Assembly (NCBI GenBank): GCA_017457555.1
Contig: JAFTHG010000211.1
Span: 1-8,585 of the forward strand
DNA: 8,585 nt
Reading direction: 5' to 3'
From: Kiritimatiellia bacterium
GTDB taxonomy: Bacteria > Verrucomicrobiota > Kiritimatiellia > RFP12 > DVOR01
The notes beneath the pieces were generated by a model. That model saw only the letters and a program-made list of their open reading frames with translations. It was not told the DNA's origin and did not search any database. A program made the position numbers and the translations under genes. This document shows, in pieces, positions 1 through 7,145 of the stretch. Positions within the stretch are counted from its first letter, which is position 1. Every line of letters begins with the position of its first letter.

Positions 1-502
1 CCTCGAGCTCCTCATGGCTACTAATCAAATTGTCATAAAAACTATCCTGCCACAAACGAGGTCCGATATCCACACACTTTCTCGCCGCTTTCATTTGATG
101 ATAAAGATGGGTGGTATAGCTCTTAAACTGCCCGATAATACGAGAAAGTTTCCCGCCTTCCCCCCTGCGCGGTGGCAAGGGGCCTACGATATTGTCGTGC
201 GTGGGGGACACGAGGTCCCTGCGCGGTGGCAGGGGGCCTACGATATTGTCGTGGGAGTGGGCCGCTGTGCCCACTCTACACACAGCATGAAAATGGTTCG
301 GCATCACTACAAAGGCATCGCATTTCAATTCAGGCGTATGCTCTGACTGCGTGATCCATGCCGATTTAACAGCCTCACCCAACGCATTCAGCACACACGC
401 CTTATCCACAATCGCTCCGAGCGCACTTTTATTGTGCGCCACCTGAAAGGTAATAAAAAACCACCCCTTATCGTAATTGATATCAGGACTCCGAAGCGAC
501 AT
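1..502 (-). CDS. REP-associated tyrosine transposase (RAYT, Y1/HUH family), partial, C-terminus beyond left edge
   Basis: I translated this frame from the ATG at 500-502; it stays open for 167 codons to the window edge. Family hallmarks are clear: an N-terminal segment YDKGWFFITF (residues 10-19), a VLNALGEAVKSAW block (37-49), the HUH metal/nuclease motif in VVMPNHFHAV (65-74, His70 and His72), then LSRIIGQFKSYTTHLY (119-134) and LWQDSFYDNLI (150-160), which carry candidate catalytic tyrosines (Tyr129, Tyr156). Y1 transposases nick and join single-stranded DNA; RAYTs act on REP palindromes. Residues 84-113 hold a tandem HDNIVGPLPPRR repeat encoded by REP-like DNA, lying between the HUH motif and the downstream conserved block. 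The start lies only 5 bp after the cmr1 stop, has no visible Shine-Dalgarno, and an in-frame TGA lies just upstream. Family members usually run about 150-240 residues, so probably little is missing. Family assignment is confident; activity is unknown. Confidence 0.85.
   Translation of the reverse strand, partial: MSLRSPDINYDKGWFFITFQVAHNKSALGAIVDKACVLNALGEAVKSAWITQSEHTPELKCDAFVVMPNHFHAVCRVGTAAHSHDNIVGPLPPRRDLVSPTHDNIVGPLPPRRGEGGKLSRIIGQFKSYTTHLYHQMKAARKCVDIGPRLWQDSFYDNLISSHEELE
163..199 (-). repeat. REP-like palindromic repeat, copy 1, inside the RAYT gene
   Basis: This 37-bp unit matches the unit at 217-253 at 36 of 37 positions. On the minus strand it reads ACGA-CAATA-TCGT, then GTAG, then a GC-rich hairpin (CCCCTTGC, loop CACC-GC, GCAGGGG, with one G-T wobble). 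A GTAG tetranucleotide just 5' of an imperfect palindrome is the signature of REP elements processed by RAYTs. It is in frame, encoding HDNIVGPLPPRR. Confidence 0.75.
217..253 (-). repeat. REP-like palindromic repeat, copy 2, inside the RAYT gene
   Basis: Second copy of the 37-bp unit, with a 54-bp period (18 codons) that preserves the reading frame. The hairpin is CCCTGC-CACCGC-GCAGGG, preceded on the minus strand by GTAG. The only difference from copy 1 (position 232 versus 178) falls in the stem and keeps pairing (C-G here, T-G there). A further small inverted repeat, GGGAC-ACGAG-GTCCC at 205-219, bridges the two copies. Confidence 0.75.
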
Positions 503-507
503 GAGAA

Positions 508-1512
508 TTAAGGAATAAATTCACTTAAACTTTTATCTGCCTTCATCGCATTGTAAAGCTCTAATGAAACGGGATGTTCTTTACGACTTGATTTAATTTC
601 AATTAAATCCGATTCATTCCACTTGTATTTCTCAACAAAAAGCACTAGCAGTTTAAATCCCTTCTCGCTTCTAATTGGGCGTAAAATGATAGGCGAAGCA
701 AATCTTTCTTGATCTTTTCGTGCTGGTGAAAATTCTTTACCATACTTCTGAAGAATCGGCATACCTAACGCTGGGCGAACTGCTGGTTTATCACATTCGT
801 TGCGTCCGATTTCATGGTCACGCCATGCAAAACTACGCGTATCTTGTCCATATTCCATCCCAGGCCCCGTATTACGACTATTAGATGGTCCCACTGAGCG
901 CCAGCCTTTGAGCCAACCCATCGCCTTTTGAATACATTTATCAACATCTACAAAAGAATCAATGTATTCCTTAATCTCAATCGTATCCGGCGTCTTAAAA
1001 TGTGACAATGCCTCCTTAAGGGACATCGGAGACTTATCATTAGAAAATGCAAGCGCACCATAGCATCGACGCGTACGCATACCCAACGAACCTAAATGAC
1101 CAAACACTGTAATTAAGGCCTCTAAGCTTCCTTTGGGGGCAAGACTCCCATTCCACCAAATATGAAGTGTAAAAGCATTGTGCGCAGGAGTAAAATATCC
1201 TTTTGGATTCTTGTTTAATGGAAAAAGAAAATAATCATTTTTCTCTTTTATCAATGGCGTTAATTTGAGCGCTTCAATTCTTACAACTAACGCACTTCGG
1301 GCACCTTTCTCGCCATGGACCGAACCAAACAGTTCAGCCTCTTGTATTTTTACATCACGATCATCCGATTTAAATCCGCCCAATACACGAAACCACCAAC
1401 GCAAAACACCACGAATTTCAGGAACACGAAGTTCGGCTTTCGTTTGGTCTGCACCTGTGATAAACATGTCCGAGAGAATATCAAAGTCGTATGAACCAAT
1501 TTTTGTCATCAT
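508..1512 (-). CDS. cmr1: Type III-B CRISPR-Cas RAMP protein Cmr1
   Basis: 334-residue RAMP-fold subunit of the Cmr complex; Cmr1 sits at the end of the complex near the 3' part of the crRNA. The Cmr1 signature is at the N-terminus: DMFITGADQTKAELRVPEIR (15-34) followed by GVLRWWFRVLGG (35-46), the classic 'R..iKG.lRwWfR' block. AELFGS (59-64) follows, then a glycine/arginine-rich loop GHLGSLGMRTRRCYGAL (138-154) matching the family's 'G.lGaR.RRG.G' element. The length is typical. The ATG at 1510-1512 overlaps the cmr6 stop in an ATGA junction, with GGAGG at 1519-1523 six bases upstream, so translation is probably coupled. It is the last cmr gene of the operon; no terminator separates it from the transposase gene that follows. 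Confidence 0.95.
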   Translation of the reverse strand: MMTKIGSYDFDILSDMFITGADQTKAELRVPEIRGVLRWWFRVLGGFKSDDRDVKIQEAELFGSVHGEKGARSALVVRIEALKLTPLIKEKNDYFLFPLNKNPKGYFTPAHNAFTLHIWWNGSLAPKGSLEALITVFGHLGSLGMRTRRCYGALAFSNDKSPMSLKEALSHFKTPDTIEIKEYIDSFVDVDKCIQKAMGWLKGWRSVGPSNSRNTGPGMEYGQDTRSFAWRDHEIGRNECDKPAVRPALGMPILQKYGKEFSPARKDQERFASPIILRPIRSEKGFKLLVLFVEKYKWNESDLIEIKSSRKEHPVSLELYNAMKADKSLSEFIP

Positions 1513-2813
1513 TTTTCACCTCCCTGCACTGCATCCCTAATTGCCTTTTGCGCATCACCAGAAAAGCCCCTTACGCCACTACGAATTTTCTTGTAGACAT
1601 CGTTAAAGTCCGTCCTAAATAAGCGCGCCACCACATCACGTTTGGCTTGATCTTTCTTGTTAAAGTTCTTAACGAGATCATCCTTCAAAATGCCGTCACG
1701 ATTCTTGAGCGCATTCCACCTATTTCGGATTTTATCCTCTTCGGATTCTTGTGGCATCTTCTTCGCAAGCTTGTTCAGACCATCAATAATCTGTTGAGTA
1801 TCAATGCCTTTCGCTTTTTCCTTTAAGCAACGATAACATTCCACTTGCTCTACCGTAAGCAGTTCCCCTGCAGATTGTTCAAGGATTGCGACCTCTTCCA
1901 ACAATTCTTTTTCACGTTGTTGTTTATCCGCGATTTCTTGTTGTCGCTTTTCGTCTTCTAAATACTTCTCTGTATTATCCTCAAACCAACCGTATCCAGC
2001 AGCAGTCTTAGCACCGATACCATGCACATTAATTGCTTCTACGAGCCATTTTTTCGCAGAAAGCATATCTTCCTCTGAACACATTCTTAAGGGAATAAGT
2101 TGAAACTGGAATTGGGCGCCCTTCTCTACCGTAGGAAAGAAATTCGGAATTGGATTTTCTGTATCCGTTGGCTCTTTCAGATTCCCTTGATAGTACTTTG
2201 GATGATGACAGTTGACAATATCTATAACAAGCGGTGCCTTACCCACGGGTTCTGCGGCCATGAAACAGATAGAGCCACTACAGTCCTTTATTTCTGGCTC
2301 AATTTCCTTTAAATAATCATCTAAATAGAGGCGGTTAGAAGGATTCTTTTTAGGTTTTGCATCTCCTGTAGGATAACCAAAGACATCGGCAATCTTCTTG
2401 GCAATCTCAAGTTTCTTGTCTTCATCTTCTTCAGCCTTCCATTCACACCAGGCTGCGTGACGAGCAAGCCCTTTCACTGCACTGCCAGGAATGTAGGGAT
2501 AACCAAAATGACGATGTAAACAAAGCCCCGCATTTTCAAGAATACCACCAGCTTGATTCACAATCAAACGACTTTTCAGTGTCGCTACGATTGTAACCGA
2601 CTCCGTATCGTTTTGCTTTGGGATTGTAAACAGGGTTGTTTCTTTTACATGTTGTGGCACATACTTATTCGCACATGTTACAACAGCACTAATTTCTGTA
2701 GCCTTTGTTTTATCGCCAATTTCTAAATACTTCGTCAAGCGCAAAGAGGGCGATTCGCAATTTTCGCGAACCCCTAATCGTAATAAATCGTCAAGAATCG
2801 TGACCTTACTCAT
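1509..2813 (-). CDS. cmr6: Type III-B CRISPR-Cas RAMP protein Cmr6, with long C-terminal extension
   Basis: 434-residue RAMP subunit of the Cmr complex, lying near Cmr1 at the crRNA 3' side. The RAMP core is marked by YIPGSAVKGLAR (107-118) and the glycine-rich RNA-contact loop HGIGAKTAAGYGWF (264-277). These motifs normally lie near the end of Cmr6, but here about 157 more residues follow. That extension is highly charged, strongly helical and probably coiled coil at first (TEKYLEDEKRQQEIADKQQR, 281-300), ending in a basic helical segment (KRDVVARLFR, 391-400). Start choice: a GTG two codons upstream (2819) is possible, but AGGAGG at 2821-2826 lies 7 bases from the ATG at 2811-2813 and almost touches the GTG, so I use the ATG. 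The start is 2 bp after the cmr5 stop, and the 3' end overlaps cmr1 by 4 bp. Confidence 0.93.
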   Translation of the reverse strand: MSKVTILDDLLRLGVRENCESPSLRLTKYLEIGDKTKATEISAVVTCANKYVPQHVKETTLFTIPKQNDTESVTIVATLKSRLIVNQAGGILENAGLCLHRHFGYPYIPGSAVKGLARHAAWCEWKAEEDEDKKLEIAKKIADVFGYPTGDAKPKKNPSNRLYLDDYLKEIEPEIKDCSGSICFMAAEPVGKAPLVIDIVNCHHPKYYQGNLKEPTDTENPIPNFFPTVEKGAQFQFQLIPLRMCSEEDMLSAKKWLVEAINVHGIGAKTAAGYGWFEDNTEKYLEDEKRQQEIADKQQREKELLEEVAILEQSAGELLTVEQVECYRCLKEKAKGIDTQQIIDGLNKLAKKMPQESEEDKIRNRWNALKNRDGILKDDLVKNFNKKDQAKRDVVARLFRTDFNDVYKKIRSGVRGFSGDAQKAIRDAVQGGEK

Positions 2814-2815
2814 AT

Positions 2816-3208
2816 TCACTCCTCCTTCTTAGCGAAACGGCGGAGATAAGCGAGATAGGCCATACATTCAGATGTGGTTAATCGAAGAGTTTCTGCATCG
2901 CTTGACGCTAATTTTGAAAACCATTCACCCACATCTTTAGTAGTTTCAACGGAAGCAAATTCCGTCTTTTTAAAATGATCTAAAATTGCTTCAAAGGTTT
3001 TAAAATACCCTTCACCTTTTTCAATGGCAAATGCAATTGCTCCAAGGAGGCCATTTTCAATAATCATAGCTGGCACCTTTTTGACGGCTTCTCCGCCTTC
3101 TTTCCCTTGAAAAACTGTATCTTGCGCAGCTTCCCATGCATGCTTAGCACGGAGTTGAGCATAATTCTGAAAGACTTCTTTCGTAGATGTTAATGTTGCA
3201 TTCATCAT
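2816..3208 (-). CDS. cmr5: Type III-B CRISPR-Cas small subunit Cmr5
   Basis: 130-residue, mostly alpha-helical protein of the size expected for Cmr5, which lines the inner filament of the complex against the crRNA-target duplex. Recognisable pieces are the N-terminal YAQLRAKHAWEAAQ (16-29), the central VKKVPAMIIENGLLGAIAFA with its conserved small-subunit helix, and a C-terminal SECMAYLAYLRRFAKK helix. Position between cmr4 and cmr6 supports the call, since Cmr5 diverges fast. There are two adjacent ATGs (3206-3208 and 3203-3205). The purine run AAGGGGGTGG directly precedes them, so the second ATG has the better spacing; the difference is one residue. It starts 8 bp after the cmr4 stop and ends within the Shine-Dalgarno region of cmr6. 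Confidence 0.92.
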   Translation of the reverse strand: MMNATLTSTKEVFQNYAQLRAKHAWEAAQDTVFQGKEGGEAVKKVPAMIIENGLLGAIAFAIEKGEGYFKTFEAILDHFKKTEFASVETTKDVGEWFSKLASSDAETLRLTTSECMAYLAYLRRFAKKEE

Positions 3209-3216
3209 CCACCCCC

Positions 3217-4041
3217 TTACTGGATTTCACCCATGGTCACTTGACACCAACCGAGCCCCGTGGTAGCGTTAGCCCCAATCTGAAGCAGATTTCTTTCTTT
3301 CTGAATCTTCTCTCGGAGTTGCTGAATAGCCGTTTCGTCACGCGCCATAATTTCACCCACAAAGAGGGCTTCAGAGGGGACATTCTCTTGCGAGAAGAGT
3401 GCACCTTGTGCCACTGTTCCTGTTTCATCGTCAATCTTATTGTGATGGGCAATTTCGCAGGCATTCTTCGCAAAGTAAGACAACATCGTATCCGAAAGAA
3501 TCACTAAACGATCTTGCAATGTGGTTTTCCAAAAAGAAAGGTCACACTTTTCAGTTAATGCCTCAATCACCTCTGCAGGCACATCGGTTTTTCGTGTAAT
3601 CTTGTACTCTTCAAGAATAAAGGCTTCATTTTTGAAGGAGACCTTTTCCGAGCCAAGCCCTTCCATCTCACCAACATCACCACAAGAAATGCCTAAACGA
3701 CCAAGTATAAGTGGGCAAGTCGCCCACACAAAGCCACCCTTTGCCGAACGCACAGGGAAGGCGGCAAGACGAGCTTCGCCCACCATTAACTTACCACGCG
3801 TGGCCTTCTTCGTGTCATCATTACCCAGCAAATCAATCCCTGTTTCTGTACGAATCCACTTATTCTCTTCATTTTTCGCCAAGAAGAGGTCAGCCAAGAC
3901 ACCCTTAAGCGTGCTACCAGGAATCACAGGCAAATCCGTCGCACGTTCGCGCAAAACAGGCAAGTCAATTGCACCCACAGAAGAACCGCAACCCACATGA
4001 AGCGGGGTGCGCGTAAAAAACGAAATCATCATCTTTTTCAT
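3217..4041 (-). CDS. cmr4: Type III-B CRISPR-Cas backbone RNase Cmr4
   Basis: 274-residue RAMP protein that forms the repeated backbone of the Cmr complex and cuts the target RNA at 6-nt intervals. The family opening is intact: FFTRTPLHVGCGSSVGAIDL (8-27), then PVLRE and PVIPGSTLKGVLADLF. Asp26 in GAIDLP falls where the catalytic Asp of characterised Cmr4 proteins lies. GKLMVGEARLAAFPVRSAKG and ATCPLILGRL follow, and the C-terminal glycine loop is GANATTGLGW (256-265). Start choice: the open frame extends six codons further to a TTG at 4059, but that codon lies on the Shine-Dalgarno itself (GAAGGAG, 4051-4057). The ATG at 4039-4041 is 9 bases downstream and gives the family N-terminus. A 27-bp gap separates it from cmr3. 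Confidence 0.96.
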   Translation of the reverse strand: MKKMMISFFTRTPLHVGCGSSVGAIDLPVLRERATDLPVIPGSTLKGVLADLFLAKNEENKWIRTETGIDLLGNDDTKKATRGKLMVGEARLAAFPVRSAKGGFVWATCPLILGRLGISCGDVGEMEGLGSEKVSFKNEAFILEEYKITRKTDVPAEVIEALTEKCDLSFWKTTLQDRLVILSDTMLSYFAKNACEIAHHNKIDDETGTVAQGALFSQENVPSEALFVGEIMARDETAIQQLREKIQKERNLLQIGANATTGLGWCQVTMGEIQ

Positions 4042-4050
4042 AGTGTCATA

Positions 4051-4057
4051 CTCCTTC
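4051..4057 (-). promoter_or_regulatory. Ribosome binding site that fixes the cmr4 start
   Basis: GAAGGAG on the minus strand, 9 bases before the ATG at 4041. It overlaps the alternative TTG codon at 4059, which rules out the longer start. Confidence 0.8.
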
Positions 4058-4068
4058 AATCAACAAAT

Positions 4069-5298
4069 TCAAAATCCGTTTATGGACGTTTCATCATCCT
4101 TGTACAAATCAATGGCTTCTGGTTTCAGCAAATACGAGCAAACGCCGATACCAAATCCCTTTTCACCCAGATCAGAAAGACGCTTTAAATGCAACGCTTT
4201 CACAAGCTTTTCTGCTTCTTCCACGGTATCACACTTAAAGACATAACAGGAACCCGCTGGCACCGCAAGGAGTGTGGGCTTTTCTTTTTCCACCGAGTCC
4301 CACCCTGAAAAGTGAATCGCGCTCCCAATACACGCAGCAATCAATTTAGCGGAGTCAAAGAAGCGGCTTTCCGCTTGCTTACGCTTGCGAAATGCCTCAC
4401 GCTTTTCACCTGCTTGACGCAACACTTCATTCTGCGGGATCATCACTTTCCCATCAGCATTCAACCAATTGGGCATCCAACCTTTCTCAAAGACGGCAGG
4501 TGTAATCAATGACCAGCGCACATAACAGGAGGGCGTTCCTCTTGGAAGCGCTTCCAACTTACCTCGCAACACCTCCGCTTCACAAGCCTTAAAAGCCACA
4601 GTGCCGCCTTGACCTCCCATAATCATGGATTGCCCATCTTCAGGCATTGCTTTGCTTGACTGCTCAATTTCACAAAGCATTTGAACACCTTTAGACAATT
4701 CCAAATATTCAGCTTGATAACGTCCTGAATATGCGTTATCTGTACGCTTTGACGCACCCGAATCTCGGTCTAACGTAATCCCATTACGCGGAGCACGCTC
4801 AAAGAGTTTTTCAGACTTGGGTTCATCTACCTCTTTTTTAGGCTTACCTTGTCCGACTTGATTTGTTAAATAACGTTTATACTCCTCAAGGGAGATCCAC
4901 TCCGGATACTTTTTCTTCCCTTCGCAACGATCTAGGAATGCATGCGTTAAAGGTTCAGGCAGATTACTCTTTCCGTCTGTATCTACTGGCATTTGATAGA
5001 GCTTCATATCCCAATCAAGCGGACGAGGAAGATAGATTTCATTACCCTTGTAAGGAAAAGGCCCCATCACTTTCAAATCGGTCACAGAACCATACCATTC
5101 CTCTTCCGATACATTCATGTCACGAATCAATTCATGCATGACGGCACTGTGTAAGATATCCGGGCGAGGCCAATTTGCTCCATGGCCAATGGCTCGATAA
5201 CCTTTTCCTTCATCTTCTTTACGCACATCCATCGGACGTGCATCGCGGAAGAAGAGTAAATCTCGTGGCATTAAGGTATACGTTTTTGCATTACTCAT
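4069..5298 (-). CDS. cmr3: Type III-B CRISPR-Cas RAMP protein Cmr3
   Basis: 409-residue subunit that pairs with Cmr2 and binds the 5' handle of the crRNA. The Cmr3 opening is clear: YTLMPRDLLFFRDARPMD (7-24), the 'D.l.FRd.rP' block, followed by NWPRPDILHSAVMHEL (42-57), the 'P.Ps.l.Gal.r' equivalent. GPFPYKGNEIYLPRPLDWD lies about 20-30 residues further on, and PRNGITLDRDSGASKRTD in the middle is also typical. The C-terminal glycine loop is KGFGIGVCSYL (380-390). The length is normal for Cmr3. The ATG overlaps the cmr2 stop by one base (TAATG), with GGAGG seven bases upstream inside the end of cmr2, so the two are translationally coupled. Confidence 0.95.
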   Translation of the reverse strand: MSNAKTYTLMPRDLLFFRDARPMDVRKEDEGKGYRAIGHGANWPRPDILHSAVMHELIRDMNVSEEEWYGSVTDLKVMGPFPYKGNEIYLPRPLDWDMKLYQMPVDTDGKSNLPEPLTHAFLDRCEGKKKYPEWISLEEYKRYLTNQVGQGKPKKEVDEPKSEKLFERAPRNGITLDRDSGASKRTDNAYSGRYQAEYLELSKGVQMLCEIEQSSKAMPEDGQSMIMGGQGGTVAFKACEAEVLRGKLEALPRGTPSCYVRWSLITPAVFEKGWMPNWLNADGKVMIPQNEVLRQAGEKREAFRKRKQAESRFFDSAKLIAACIGSAIHFSGWDSVEKEKPTLLAVPAGSCYVFKCDTVEEAEKLVKALHLKRLSDLGEKGFGIGVCSYLLKPEAIDLYKDDETSINGF

Positions 5299-6755
5299 TA
5301 GTCATCCTCCCCTTCACGCGGACGATTAATAAATGTTTCCATCATAAAGAGATTCAAGAAGTCCTCGGGTTTTGCGGATACTTCTTCTGTATCCTTACAA
5401 CACTCCTTCAAATAGGCCACCACATTCTTGCGTGTCAAACGCTCCCGCTTGTGCTCATCGCGCATATCCTTCGTCTGCTCAACTGCATGGTCATACTCAG
5501 CCATTACGATGGCTTGCATCTGTTCATCAAGCTCGCCATTCAAGGCATAGGGTTGAAGTAATGCTGCCAATTTATAGGGAAACCGCCCAATGTTAATTTG
5601 CTTCTCTTTGTTTAATGCGGACAGCGTTGAGAGTTCACCATACAAATCAAGTGCTTTTGACCCCCATTTGCAGCCCCACTCTAGAATTTCACCTGAGCGT
5701 TTGTAAATGGAGATTGCTAACGCATTACGACCATAGGTCTTCTTAGCGCGGGACTCTGCGTCATGCGCAGCATGCACCAAATCTTGCAATGGCACCGAAC
5801 TGTGTCCAATTGCAATACCAGCCGAAGCGGTATTACCTACATCATCTTTAAAACGCTTGCGTAACTTCTTTGCCACCTCAATCGCACTGTCGCCTTTTAC
5901 GACAGCCAAAACATCATCGCCACCAGCGTAAATTAAAAGACCGTCAGCAGGGATATCCTTGCTTACAGATCTGGCAAATGCCCCCAATTTCTCACTGAAA
6001 TTACGATGCTCATCAATATTCTTGAAATTGCTGAGTTTTTCACCCATCCGGTCACCATCCATGGCAATCACCGCAAGATAAATACCTTTTTTATCTTTGT
6101 TCGGCTTCAAGGATTCCGGGATCTTGAATCGTTCAGCCTCCTGTTCTGCCTTAAAGCGTTTAATTAAATTCATCGCCCCACGACCGTCTAAGATAGCGAC
6201 TTCTTTACCCGAGAGAATATCCTTCTGTTGGCCATACGCCTCTTCTTGCCATTGCTCAAACTCACGTGTATTACGGCGCATCGCCATCAATTTACCAATC
6301 GCCTTATAATCCTTGCCCATATTCCCCGTCGGGGTTTCAAGCACTGCCCAGGTGATTTGTAAGAATTGATTAATTTGTGCCAAAAATTGCACAGGATTAT
6401 TTACTTTGCCAGGATGGTCTCTGTTATACCGCTCATACGATTCCGTCGCTGCATTTACCAAAGCTCTGCGTGCGGCTTCTTCACATGCCTCCGCAATTTC
6501 TTCTCCTTCTCCTTTTGGCACAAACACCAAAAAACGATTCGGAATACCGTAAAGCTCCTCATTCCCCTCAGGACTTGGGAAAACCAAGTTCGTTTTATAA
6601 CTTGGTACAACCCTAATCGCTTCGGCTGTCACTTCTGAAAGAATTGCAGACCCCACAGCGAGGTCGCCCACAGTTTCCGCTTGTGCGATAAAACTCTGTA
6701 CGGGGCCAAGTTGAAAGAGTAAAAGGGATTTCTTCTCTTGATGATCATCACTCAT
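5298..6755 (-). CDS. cmr2: Type III-B CRISPR-Cas large subunit Cmr2/Cas10, compact HD-less form with intact GGDD cyclase
   Basis: 485-residue Cas10 of the Cmr type. It opens with the Palm1 signature LLFQLGPVQSFIAQAETVGD (12-31) and DLAVGSAILSE (31-41), so no room exists for an N-terminal HD nuclease domain, and I see no HD motif of that kind. The cyclase Palm2 domain is intact: AVIAMDGDRMGEKL (228-241), the catalytic YAGGDD (276-281), and SAGIAIGHSSVPLQDLVHAA (311-330) with RAKKTYGRNALAI (336-348). The four cysteines (91, 362, 452, 453) do not form the CxxC zinc pairs common in Cas10. It is short compared with classical Cmr2 (about 550-900). The expected product is cyclic oligoadenylate on target-RNA binding. 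The start follows the upstream stop directly (TAA-ATG), with AAGGAGG eight bases upstream. Confidence 0.95.
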   Translation of the reverse strand: MSDDHQEKKSLLLFQLGPVQSFIAQAETVGDLAVGSAILSEVTAEAIRVVPSYKTNLVFPSPEGNEELYGIPNRFLVFVPKGEGEEIAEACEEAARRALVNAATESYERYNRDHPGKVNNPVQFLAQINQFLQITWAVLETPTGNMGKDYKAIGKLMAMRRNTREFEQWQEEAYGQQKDILSGKEVAILDGRGAMNLIKRFKAEQEAERFKIPESLKPNKDKKGIYLAVIAMDGDRMGEKLSNFKNIDEHRNFSEKLGAFARSVSKDIPADGLLIYAGGDDVLAVVKGDSAIEVAKKLRKRFKDDVGNTASAGIAIGHSSVPLQDLVHAAHDAESRAKKTYGRNALAISIYKRSGEILEWGCKWGSKALDLYGELSTLSALNKEKQINIGRFPYKLAALLQPYALNGELDEQMQAIVMAEYDHAVEQTKDMRDEHKRERLTRKNVVAYLKECCKDTEEVSAKPEDFLNLFMMETFINRPREGEDD

Positions 6756-7145
6756 TTAGGCAACCTCCTTGCCATCTATCCATGAAATTCTGAGCAAATG
6801 CCACGAGGCAATTTGTTCTGCTGCCACTTCTTCTCCAATTTTAGGACGAACGTTTTCCTTGTAATTGGGTGAAAGAATGTAGCATTCCGTAAAAATAGCA
6901 CCATTTAACGTCGGCAGCCCCGCCTCCGTCAATGCGACCGCAGGACGGTCTTCTCCCGGTTTTACACACACGCCGAGCATCTCTTCTGCCACAGCGCGCG
7001 TATTTTCATGCCCCCAGAAGGAATGGATCTGCGCTTGCCGGCACAACACCTTAAACACTTCCAAATCACATACCTCAATCTTCACCTCACGGCGAATCAG
7101 GGACAATGGGAACGAATTCCCGATCAAAATCTGCTGCTGTACCAT
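6756..7145 (-). CDS. crn2: DUF1874-family protein, likely Crn2-type (AcrIII-1-like) cOA ring nuclease
   Basis: 129 residues. I assign it to the DUF1874 family (STIV B116 / SIRV1 gp29 / AcrIII-1), whose members cut cyclic tetra-adenylate and end type III signalling. Matching features are the opening ILIGNSFPLSLI (6-17), like the family's 'L.NAFSl.mL'; FWGHENTRAVAEEMLGV (43-59), like 'iGH.sT..ll..lLG', where His46 corresponds to the catalytic His47 of SIRV1 gp29; then RPAVAL (67-72) and GAIFTECYILSP (82-93). The segment before the final strand (LLRISW, 117-122) is longer than in viral forms. Starts: ATG at 7145 (AGGAG at 7150-7154, spacing 4) gives the family N-terminus; ATG at 7160 or GTG at 7175 are alternatives. 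It ends directly at the cmr2 ATG, so it is cotranslated with Cas10. The family call is from remembered motifs, not a search. Confidence 0.75.
   Translation of the reverse strand: MVQQQILIGNSFPLSLIRREVKIEVCDLEVFKVLCRQAQIHSFWGHENTRAVAEEMLGVCVKPGEDRPAVALTEAGLPTLNGAIFTECYILSPNYKENVRPKIGEEVAAEQIASWHLLRISWIDGKEVA
6764..6770 (-). promoter_or_regulatory. Ribosome binding site of cmr2, embedded in the upstream gene
   Basis: AAGGAGG lies inside the last codons of the DUF1874-like gene, eight bases before the cmr2 ATG, which follows the TAA without a gap. This arrangement suggests reinitiation and matched production of cyclase and ring nuclease. Confidence 0.8.

Noticed and set aside
14..346. Plus-strand 110-codon open frame in the left region
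   Set aside because: It is the antisense shadow of the RAYT gene; the minus-strand frame has the HUH motif and full family alignment, the plus-strand frame has none.
503..507. Terminator at the end of the cmr operon
   Set aside because: Only five bases separate cmr1 from the RAYT start, and no GC-rich stem with a T-run is present at the cmr1 3' end.
3521..4000. Plus-strand 159-codon open frame opposite cmr4
   Set aside because: Antisense shadow of a strongly conserved cmr4; low-complexity Ser/Pro/Lys-rich translation with no family resemblance.
5298..6755. HD nuclease domain in Cmr2 (an HD pair occurs at residues 331-332)
   Set aside because: That His-Asp lies inside the Palm2 domain in the SAGIA...AHDAESRAKK region. 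The family HD domain is N-terminal and there is no room for it before Palm1.
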